A stretch of 35,713 nt of DNA, taken from positions 1 to 35,713 of the IMG/VR virus record IMGVR_UViG_3300042301_001726; one strand, written 5' to 3'. The translations under genes were made by a program, and so were the position numbers. Shown here piece by piece: positions 8,837 to 19,500 of this stretch; within the stretch, counting starts at the first letter, position 1; the number at the start of each line of letters is the position of its first letter. Source of the stretch: a virus. The notes below the pieces were generated by a model, which ran no database searches, was not told the DNA's origin, and saw nothing but the letters and a program-made list of their open reading frames with translations.

Positions 8837-10579
8837 ATGGCAACATACTATAAATACGCTGAGAGGCAGGCTGATAGTTTTGTAAACTGGGCAGAGATTG
8901 GTAAGGATATTACCGACATGCTCAAGACTGAGACTTCTATTCGTGAAGAGAAGAAGGCAGCTATTGATAAAGCCTCAAGAGAATATGGAGAGCAGTTAGC
9001 TAACGCTCCGACAGGAGAGCACATAGGTGCAAATGCATGGACGTTGGCATACGCTAGTGATGCTCAGCAAGCAAGACTACTTCAGGACAGACTACTTAAG
9101 TCTGGTGGCCTTAGTGTAAAAGATTACACTATAATGCGACAGAATCTAAACGATGGTACCTCTCAGTTATTTAATCTATCTAAGGAATACCAAGAAGAGT
9201 TTAAGTTAAAGATGGATAGATTGAAGAGTTCGGACCCAGCAACTAGATCTCAAGACCTAGAAGTTTTTCTTATGGAAACAGCTGAGGGATTTGCTAACTT
9301 CACAAAGTCAAAGCCACTTATCAACCCAACAAACTTTAGTGTTAGCGTTGGAATCATGGAACCAGACCCTAACAACCAAGGGGTACTAAGACTTACTGAT
9401 CAGGTAGAAACTGTAAACTATTTAAGGAATAGGATCAAAGCTCAATACGATTACTTTGACTCAACCAAGGCTACAGATGAAATTTCAGGTGGGATGAATC
9501 AATACATTGTAGCAACAAAAAAAGAGGATGCTTTAAATGGTATTATTACCACCACCGCTGATGCTTTAGCACGACCTGGAGCAGAAAAATATCTTGAGAC
9601 CAAGGCAAAATCATACTTAGAAAATCCATACAATCTAAGTTCAGTTCTTACAAATGACATTGGTACTCATGAAAATGGGAAAGAATATACTTACTCTTTT
9701 ACTGATAAGTCTGGAGCTAATGTTATATTTTTAGAGAGAGATCCGGTATCTGGAATGGCTAATCCTATTTATACAGATGAACAAAAAAAATCTGCTTTAG
9801 ATTATTTGATTGGAGAAACTAAACAGAAGATTGCTTACGAACAGAAATTGAATCCATACACTCTCCAACAAAGACAAGTGGTATCAGGAGGTGGAAGTGG
9901 CCCAAGACCTCAAGCAAATGCTGTTTCTCTATGGATGGATGTTTACTCTGCTGCCAATGTAATGGACAAGGCCACAGCAAAAAGTGCATTACTTTCTACT
10001 GAAGCAGCAAAAGATAATGGTGTAAATGATATTAAGTTTGCTAAAGATCAAGCAGGTAATCAAACAATTCAATTTATAAATGTAGACCCAGCATATAATA
10101 CTGTACCAGTTATATTTAGATATGCTAATGGTACACCAATATCTCCAGATGCATGGGCAGCTATTGGAGCTGAGGTGACAGGAGAGACCGATAAGAGAAA
10201 ATTACAGCAGGCTGCTTCTGGCAAAACATTCTTTGACATAGGCGACTGGTCTACACAAATTGGTACTACATATCAAGGAGAGGAAGACTTCATACCACAA
10301 GCTACTGAGGCATTGAATGCAGGTATAACTGCTGACTTATTTAATCAAAGTTCAGCCAAGACTGCACCTGCTCTTCAGACTATATTGGGCAAGGCTGGGT
10401 TTACTGTGACAGATACTGGTGGCCCATTTGCTAATTCTATGGAAGTATTAGCTTCTGGAGAAACAGTTCCTTTACTAATCAATAGTACAGAACCAGCAGA
10501 TAGACAGAAACTTATTGATTGGGTAACTGCAAAGTTAACTCAATCCAAAGCACAGAAATTAGCAGCACCAGTTAACTAA
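8837..10579 (+). CDS. Probable internal virion protein, 580 aa
   Basis: I do not recognise this protein by motif. It is a soluble, mostly helical 580-aa protein without signal peptide, membrane helix or Cys-rich region. The first half is charged and helix-rich (KDITDMLKTETSIREEKKAAIDKA). The middle has a Gly/Ser hinge (VVSGGGSGPRP, about residue 350). The last quarter returns to alpha/beta sequence with GETVPLLINS. Its place between the Ala-rich ejection-type gene (2-nt gap) and the 3059-aa giant gene (6-nt gap) fits a second ejection or cargo protein. The start follows AATAAATAAT, the usual A/T leader of this phage. Confidence 0.55.
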   Translation: MATYYKYAERQADSFVNWAEIGKDITDMLKTETSIREEKKAAIDKASREYGEQLANAPTGEHIGANAWTLAYASDAQQARLLQDRLLKSGGLSVKDYTIMRQNLNDGTSQLFNLSKEYQEEFKLKMDRLKSSDPATRSQDLEVFLMETAEGFANFTKSKPLINPTNFSVSVGIMEPDPNNQGVLRLTDQVETVNYLRNRIKAQYDYFDSTKATDEISGGMNQYIVATKKEDALNGIITTTADALARPGAEKYLETKAKSYLENPYNLSSVLTNDIGTHENGKEYTYSFTDKSGANVIFLERDPVSGMANPIYTDEQKKSALDYLIGETKQKIAYEQKLNPYTLQQRQVVSGGGSGPRPQANAVSLWMDVYSAANVMDKATAKSALLSTEAAKDNGVNDIKFAKDQAGNQTIQFINVDPAYNTVPVIFRYANGTPISPDAWAAIGAEVTGETDKRKLQQAASGKTFFDIGDWSTQIGTTYQGEEDFIPQATEALNAGITADLFNQSSAKTAPALQTILGKAGFTVTDTGGPFANSMEVLASGETVPLLINSTEPADRQKLIDWVTAKLTQSKAQKLAAPVN

Positions 10580-10585
10580 TATAAA

Positions 10586-13500
10586 ATGGACGAGAAATAT
10601 TTACAAGACCTGTACGGAGCAGTAGTAAAAAATGATCCTTCTTATCGGCAGAAGGTTTCTTTTGATTTATTCAGAAGCAAGATGCAGGATCAGGATTATG
10701 CAGGCAGATTAACTAATTGGGTTTCAAGTGTAGACAGTACATTTAATACTCAGTCTTCACAGCCTGTCGTTCCTTTTAAAAAAAAAGAAGATACGGTATC
10801 GTCTTCGGTACTTGGTTCTTCGGCCTTTGGGAGATTTGATCCAAGAACTGGTCTATTAAATCAGGGGCAGCCACAGTTTCAAAGACCTCAGGATAGAGAT
10901 CTTAGTAGTCTTGCTGTTGATGTAGATCCAAAACTACTAACTAAGCAGCCTCGACCTGAGCCATCACCACTTGATAGACCAGTGGCCTCTCAGGATGTTA
11001 CTGCTGTACCTAGGCTACCTAAGACTCAAACTCTTGAGGTAGAAGAAAACAAAAAGTATATACGAGAGACTCAGAGACTTAAGAATGAGGCTCAGAACAT
11101 AGAGAAACTTAAGGAGGCTGAGCAACAAGAGTTGTTCAAGCAGCAAAATATTATTGCCCTTCAGAATCCAGAACTAGGGTCTCTTATCACACAGATTAAT
11201 AAGGACCTAATAGATAAGGAAGAGTCTGAAGTAACAGACTTTTTAAATAAGAACTTCTCCAAGTTTGGATTTCACTTTGAGCCAACTGGTGCAGGAGATG
11301 CTGTGATAGCACGCACTATCGATGGTAAAAAATCCATTGAGATTGACCTAGATCCATTCCTTGAATCTACAGAGATAGAGGAATCAGAGAAGCTTAGAAA
11401 ATTTATATCTAGTAATTCTCAGCCCGCTTATAATTATAAGGATGAGGACTACATTACCAAGGCGATAAGAGCTCAAAGCTTACGTGAACTTGGTATGAAG
11501 AATGACGATGGCACTGAGTCCACTGTAAAGTTTACTTCATTTGAACAGGATGGCAAACACTTTGTAATCCCTACGCTATTCCCAAAGAACCCTTTTGATT
11601 ACTCATCAGAAAAGAAGGATTGGTTAGACCTACCATTTGATGAAGCTCTTAAAGAGGCCAGATCTCGTGGTGAAGTCTTTGAGTTTGACAACGAAGCTGA
11701 TGCTCAGAAATTTGCTGAGGGTGACTGGAAGAATGTAAATGCATTTGACATAGAAGGACAAAGGCTATACAAGTCTAAAGGTCTTGACTACTACACAGAG
11801 AAGAAAAAGTTTGAGAACTATACTGCATTGCAGGATGAGGTTGAGTTTCTTGAGAAAGTTCTTGATAGAGACTATATTGCTCCAGAAGAAAAATTAAAGT
11901 ACCCTCAATACTTTGCTAAAGATGGGAGACCACTATATAGTGAGAAAGAACTTGAGGGAAGACTAGACAAGACTATAGCTCAGAAGGACCAACTACTAGA
12001 GCAGGTGTTCGATGTTGAGTTTCTTGGTATAAATGATGGGCCAGTTCAGAAGACACGTGAAGAGTTTGATATTGTCTTGGACAAGAAGCAAAAGGAGATT
12101 CAGGCTCAGGCTATTAAGCAAAACAATGAAGCAAATTCTGAGCTTGAGCAGGTCAATCTTATGTCCATGAATTTGTATGGTGTACCCATTGAGAAACTTT
12201 ATACAGTAGTACCAAAGACAAGTCAGGATGCAAAAACAATAAACGATTTAGTTCTTAAAACTAAGGAGTTAATAGCTGTAGGAAAAGATGCTGCCAATAA
12301 GTTCGAGGTTGCAAAGACATACTACGATGCTAAGTGGAATAAAGCTGCTACTGAGGAGTACGAGGAAAACTTTTCAGGTTTTAAGACAGCACTAGCAGAT
12401 GCGTTAGAAAATGGAAGAGCTGCTGAACAAATATTATTGACAACTCTTGGTATAAAAGATGTTGACATAAATTCAGACAAGAAGGATATAGCAGCAAAGA
12501 TAGCTGAAGCATCTAGCAATCTTAGTGGTAAGCAGTCTCGTGTACTAACAAGACTTAACCTATCTAGAGATGGTGAATTTTTAAAGACTTTAATGTCAGA
12601 TCCATTAGAGGCTATAGCTACTTTTACTGCATCCTCATTCACTCAAATTCTTCCGTATGGTAGTTATATTATACCATCATTTGCTGCGACTGGTGTGGCA
12701 ACTGGTACTGCTATAGGTGCATCAACTGGAGGAGTTCCTGGTGCAATCGCAGGTGCAGGTACTGGTTTGGGATATGGTGTTAGGACAGGTATGTCTGCAT
12801 CATTCTTTGCTCTTGAATACACCAACTCAATACTTGATGTAATGAAGGAGAAAGGCTACGACATCACCGATCCACTTCAAGTTGAGAAAGCTTTGGAGGA
12901 TGAAACAGTTTGGTCTGAAGGTGGTGAGCGTGGTTTAAAGAGAGGTATTCCAATTGCCATTGTCGATTACTTATCTGCTGGTCTGGCAGGAAAAATATTT
13001 AAGGTAAGTAAGATTGCTCCTACTACAACAAGAGTTGGAGCATTGGCAGCCGAACGTGTGTTGGTAGATCCTGCTTTTGAGATGACAGGAGAACTAGCTG
13101 CTCAAAAAACTGCTGGACAAGAAGTTAACTTAAAAGAGATTGCTTACGAAGGATTAGGTGGTATAGGAAACAATACATCTATGATGGGTCTAAATATGTA
13201 TTTAGATTCTAGAAACCAAACAAGTGCTTTGCTTGCTCTTGAGCTTACAGATATTGGTACACTAGCATCTCAGAGAGTTAGTGATGATAGAATATCTAAT
13301 TGGGCTAACAACATGCAGCAGCTTGGTAAGATTGATGCTGATGTTAATCAGAGGATCCAACAGAATGTTGGCCTAAGAAGAGAGGCCAGAGACCTATTGT
13401 CTGTAGGTTCTGTTAGTAGGCTTACTGGGAATACATCAAAGGTAGAAGCCAGAATGATGGAGCTTCTTGCGGCTAGACAAGAGTTGACTTCTACTCAGAA

Positions 13501-16500
13501 TAGAAGAGAAGTCAATGCCCCTAAGATAAGAGCTATCAATGAAGAGATTGCTAGTTTGTCTGAGGACAAGAAGGTAAAGCCTAAAGAAGAACAAGTAAAC
13601 TTAGACCTTATACTAGGTACTAAGAGAGAAGGTGTGTCAAGATATCAGATAGGTGGAAAGGTTTTAAGTAAAGAACAGTTCAACAAGGAGATAGCTAACA
13701 TGACTGCTAAAAGTTTACTACGATCTAAGATCGTAGTAGACAACGATGATGAAACACAAATAGAAATACTAAACAAACAAATCGATGCCATTCAAAAGCA
13801 AACAGCAGGTCAAGTACCTGTACAGCCAACAGCCGGAGTTAGCGAAGAAGTGGAGGAAGGAGCACCCCAAGCAGAACTTGAAGTCCCTACCCAAGAAGGT
13901 CAAGTCCAAGAAGTAGTAACTGCGGAAGAACCTCAGGTTGCTACTGAACAAGCGACCGACTATAAGTCTATTTCTAGAAAAGTATTAAATGATAAAGAAT
14001 TGAACACGGTAAGAGCTTCACTGAGAGCATCATCCCCTGATTCTTTTTCATTACAAATTCTAGACGCTATAGCCAAAAAAGAAAGTTTAGATACAGGTAA
14101 CGATGAGTTAAATCAACAGATTGATGACGCTATAGAGAATGGTGTATCAATAGGAACAATAGCTAATTTAATATTAGAAGATGATGTTATTGTAGAAGGT
14201 AAAGGGATTGACTCAAAAAGAAAGGCTATTGATTATGCTTTAAATATAGGGGCAAAGGGCACGATACTAAAGGCTGGGCAACAAGCAGTAGCTCAAGATG
14301 TTACTGCGTTAGAGGCACAGCTTACTGAGCTGTACAGCAACTTCCCTGCTGAGATAACAGAAGAGAACAAGCCTCAGGCTGACCAGATGTTCAATCAGAT
14401 TCAGGACCTTAAGAAGAGGATTGCTGAAGCCAAGTTGACACCTCAGCAGGAGGAATTAATAGATGACATAGATGAGGCCATGAGAGTTTCATCTGAGACA
14501 TTGCGTACATCATTCCCTGATGTAAAAGTAATATTGGCTGAAGGTATTGAAGATGCAAAGGCACAGATAGTCGAGCAGTTGACTCCAGTATTTGGTAGAA
14601 AGGAGGCCCAGAAGATAGCAGATACATTTAATAGAGCTAAAGGAAGAGCTGTGTTTGCAGATGGGAAGCCAGTCGCAGTAATTGTAGATAAGAAAAGAGC
14701 TCGTCCTAGTACGCTTGCTCATGAGACCTGGCACCTTGTTCTTAGGGATGCATTTGGTGATGACCCTGTTAAATTTAAAAGCTTTAGGGACTCCATAAAT
14801 AAACAGTTAAGAGACTCTGGTTACAGCGATGTGGCCGACTACTTAGATAACTTCTCAAGCCTATACAAAGGTGAGATATCTTATGAAGAATACTTATCAG
14901 AACTTGGTGGATTACTTGCTACTAAAGGATTTGATCCTAAGAACTTAAGCAGCGAAGAGAAGAGTTTACTTGAGAAAATCAAGGAGGTAATCAACAAGTT
15001 TGCCAGAGAGATAATTGGGGAAGATATATTCTTGAAGGATGCCACACCTGAGAACATCCTTGAGTTTATGATCAACATATCTGACTTGATTGCTAAAGGT
15101 CAAGATGTTAAACCAGCAATTGGTAAGGTAGAAACTAAGAAAGAATCAGCTAAAGGCATTGAATCTTTCTTCCAAGCAGACTTCTCAGATAAGTTCTCTA
15201 AGCTTACGTTCGTCTATGATAAGAACTCTGAGGCATTCAATAAGTTAAGGAGAGATGGTTTTATAAATGATGACGTTCCTTTGAGTGCGTTCAATGGTAA
15301 GATTATATTACTACACCAGCCTGATGCTGCATTCTCTGGTGAAATCCAGAAGAATGGAGAGACAATCGTAGAAGGTAAGGGTGGTATATTCTACCCTGCT
15401 AAGTTTCACGATCAGAATTTATTCTGGGCAAGTACAAAGAATGGTGCATCATCTTTAGCCAACTCATTGAATGAGATATCAAAAAGAAATGATGGCAAGA
15501 TATACATGGCCCTAACTTCAGCTCCTTATGATAAGCTGCTGTCTAGTACAACCATGTCTAACGCAGTTGTTGATTTCTTTTCATCAAATGTTTTTGACAA
15601 AAACTTTAAGATTTCTGAGACCCAACTTAAAACATCATTGGTTGATGCTGCAAAATTTAAAGCAGAGAAGAAAGTAAAAGATGCCAATGGTGTAGAGAAA
15701 ATAAAGACTGTAGGGTTAAGATTAAATGTTGGCAAGAACGAAAGTGTTGAATCAATCAAGTCTAAGATTGCTGACAAGTTAGCATCAGACAACAGCACCT
15801 TTGAAGACAGAAAGGCTTTTGTCTTGGAGTTGATAAGACTAATGTCAAACCAGATTAACAAGAACGATGTATCTGTTAATTCTTTTGGACAACTATTCTC
15901 AGAAGGTATTCAGAACAAATACTTCAAGGGAATCACAAAGACTGGTAAGTTAAAGATATCTCCGGCAAACATGACTCAGGCATTGTCTGAAATGTTTACT
16001 GAGCCTATGCTTAAGGAAGGATTCAATGATAGATCTAAAGGAGGTCAGGTATATGCTATACTTGAAGTAGATGGGGAGGTAGAGACTGTAGATTCAGATC
16101 TACATGAGTCATATCCAAAGGCCATCAAATCAAAGAACCCTGTGAAGATTCACATACTAAATGATAGATTGAATTGGTATGATGTGTTCAACAAAGAGGG
16201 ACAAGAGGGGGGCATTAAAGAAAGCGATAGAAAAAAAGTATACCCTACCAGTGGTATCAGTACTACAGGTCTAGAGTTAAAGGCTCCAGAGATTGAGATA
16301 CGTGACGAAAGAGAACAGCCATCTAGAGGTAAGTCTGAGATCGACAAGGTTATCTCTAAAGCAATCAAGGATGCAGGTGCTGATTTGAATGCCAAGAGAA
16401 AGGCCATTGCTGATGCAGTAAAAGGTATGTCCAAGAAGGGAGGTAAGATTAATGCCAAGACTGTTGAAGCAATCATCAAGAGAGCAGAGATAGTAAACCT

Positions 16501-19500
16501 AAACAATCAGACAGCTGTAGATAAGTTCATTGCCTATGCCGGTAAGATATTTAAAGATGCTGAGTACGGTAAAAAACTTAACGATGCAAAGGCTAAGAAA
16601 AAAACTATAAAAAGAGGAGCCAACAGTAAAGAGGTTGCTGCAAATCTTCGTGACCTTGCCAAGCGGTTCTCAGTTATTGATCCATCAATGGTTGAGGACA
16701 TCGATAAGTACAATCAGATTGCAGATAAAATAGCTGAGGCTGTAACAGGTTCAAGTTTAAGAGGTAAGGATGGTACATTCGCTGAGATAATAAAGACAGA
16801 GGGTCTTACTGAATATATTAATAAGACCATTGAAGACCAGCAGAAACAAATTCTCAAAGACAAGATTGCTAGAATGAGTGATATTGTTGGCAAGAACTTA
16901 ACTGAAGAAGAGTACTTCGAAGTATTGGAATCTAGAAACAAAGATGCCAAATTAAAGAAAGAGTTGAAGTCTGCTAAGGTTAAGGAGGATGCAATAAAAG
17001 AGGTTGAAATGTACAAGAGTATCGTAAGAGAGATTCTTGATAAAAATGTTAACCCTCTCACAGGAGAAGATGTAACAGTGAGTGATGCCAAGAAAAAGGT
17101 AGTGGAGAAATTCATGAGCATGGACTTGAACTTGCTTGATGTCAATGAACTTCTTGACATGTTTGATTCACTACAAAACTTTATTCAGAATGGGTCCACT
17201 GCAAAGATGGAATCTGTTTACAGTTCATATGTAGGTAAGGTAAATTCAGAGAAGGCAAAAGGAATTACAGCTCAGAAGATTAAGAAGTACTTCAATGAAA
17301 CTGTAGGTGAGTTCTTGCTTGAGCAGTTCACATCTTTGGATCTCCTATTCGAAAGAATGTTTAAGGGATTTGAAAGAGGTGGTAGGATCATGTATTTGTC
17401 TGGGGTTTCTGCTATAAAGAAGGGGAAGTCCACAGCTAAAGCAATCAATGATGCTATCGTTGATGAATACTTCAATAATTTCTACAAGTTAACTCCAAAT
17501 GGTCAGGCATTTAACACCCTGTACAATACAGTTGAGCGTGGTATGCTTGCATACATGATGCGAAATGTTATTGGTACTGAACAGGAAGTGCAGGCTGAGT
17601 TTGATAGAAGGAAGCAACTAATTGTTGATTCAATTAAAGTCCTTGAGAATGGTGACAAAAACCATAGGCAGTTAGCAGTTGAGTATGCTAAGGCTTTCAA
17701 CAATATTCTTCAGGATTCTGAAAACTCAGAAGATGTTATGATGAGGTCTCATCCTACTAACATACAAGCTGTTAAATTCTGGCAAGAGCAGTGGGCTGAT
17801 AAGTATGATCAACTAGCTGACTTGTCTGAGAACATCTATAACCAGACTCTAGGTAAGGATGTGGACTATACTCCAGATCGTGTGTCTAGTTTAGGGGATA
17901 TAGAGGATACTAAGCCAGGAGACAAAAAAGATGAGATGAGCTCACACTTGATGACGTTCCATGCTAACAATAACACTGAGTACAAAAAAAGAACTGGTGT
18001 ATTGATGACTCCTACTATGGATGACACTCTTCCTACGAAGTCTTACATTAACCTGTCATTTGATTCTAACAATGCTAACTCAATGTATGATGCACTGGTT
18101 GATTTAAATACTGCTGGTCCTATACGACAGGTATCTGCATTCTTTAACTCTCCTGCGTTTGATCAAATCGTACCAGATCTTACTGACAGAAAAATACTTA
18201 GAGCAAGAGTAAACTTATTTATTCGAAATATTCGAAACAAGAATCCTTATGACAACGATAGTTTTGCTAAGGCAATTAGAGCACTTCAAAACTTGGCTGC
18301 ACTAGGTACTGGCCAAATACTTGCAGGACCTACTCAGATACCAAAGCAAACTATACCGGTGATTGTCAACACTATTATTAATGCTGGTGGTATAGATTTG
18401 GCTGCTCCTTTCAATGAAGATAAGAACAACTTCATGAGTAGATCTGGGTATTCAATAGCCTACCGTAGTGCTGCAAGCCAGAACCAAATTGCTACACTTA
18501 ATAGGCTCTCTACTCAAGCAGAGACTGGTCCTCTTGGTAAGGCTGGCGATTTAATATTATCACTTAACAATATTCAGCTGAAGTACTTCTTACAGAAGCC
18601 CGATGCCTACGTTGCACGTGCAGCTTGGATGTCATACTATGAGAAGTCTTTAAAGAGTCAGGGCATAGACCCTAAGACTATAGACTATGCTACCCATGAA
18701 GTAAATGAGCAGGCTGGGGATTACGCACAAAGAATGGTGGACAGACAGCAGAACGTATCTGATATGGACTTGGCTGGTAAGTTTATATCATCTAAAAATG
18801 CTGCGAACCAACTTATAAACAAGTTATTGTTGCCGTTCGCCAGCTTTAGAATCAACCAGTCTGCAAGACTTGGATCCGACTGGGCTACGCTAACTTCTAA
18901 GGTATCAACCAAGGAAGACAAGGCGATTGCTGCTAGATCTTTGGGTGGATTCTTTAGTGAACTAGTAACATTCAGAGCAGTATCGATTGGTGTTGCATCG
19001 TTGCTTGGATCAACGGCAATGTTTATTGCAGGTAGGAGAGATGACGAAGAGGATCGTGAAAGAAAGAGATCTACAATTATAAAAGGTGCAACCACCTCTA
19101 CGATTGTCGATACTTTCTCATTACTCCCAGCATTCGATCCTATCTTCCAGTCTGGTGTAGCATTTGGACTAGATGTTGTTCAGGACTTTTTCAAGGTGTC
19201 AGAGAAGAATAGAATTCCTTTCTATGATGCAAAAGAAAAAGATATCTATGAGCAGGCAGGTACTCTTGGTATCAGTGCTGGTAAAGTTGAACAGTTTATT
19301 AAGTTGTCTTCTCTTGCTTATACTGGACAATATACAGACGAGTACAGCGGTAAGACTAAGTACATTAAGTCCAGAGATGCAAATTCACTGAAGCTATTTG
19401 TAGTTCCTTTCTTATTATCTAACCTTGGTATGTTGCCAGGTGCTCCAGAGATTGGTACTATGACTAGACTACTCATTAGAGATATTAAAAAGGATTCTTC

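Noticed and set aside
16714-17160. 148-codon frame on the minus strand inside the giant virion gene
   Set aside because: It is the antisense of Lys/Glu/Asp-rich helical codons, giving a Ser/Leu/Phe-rich, low-complexity product; the same is true of the other antisense frames in 12.3-19.6 kb.
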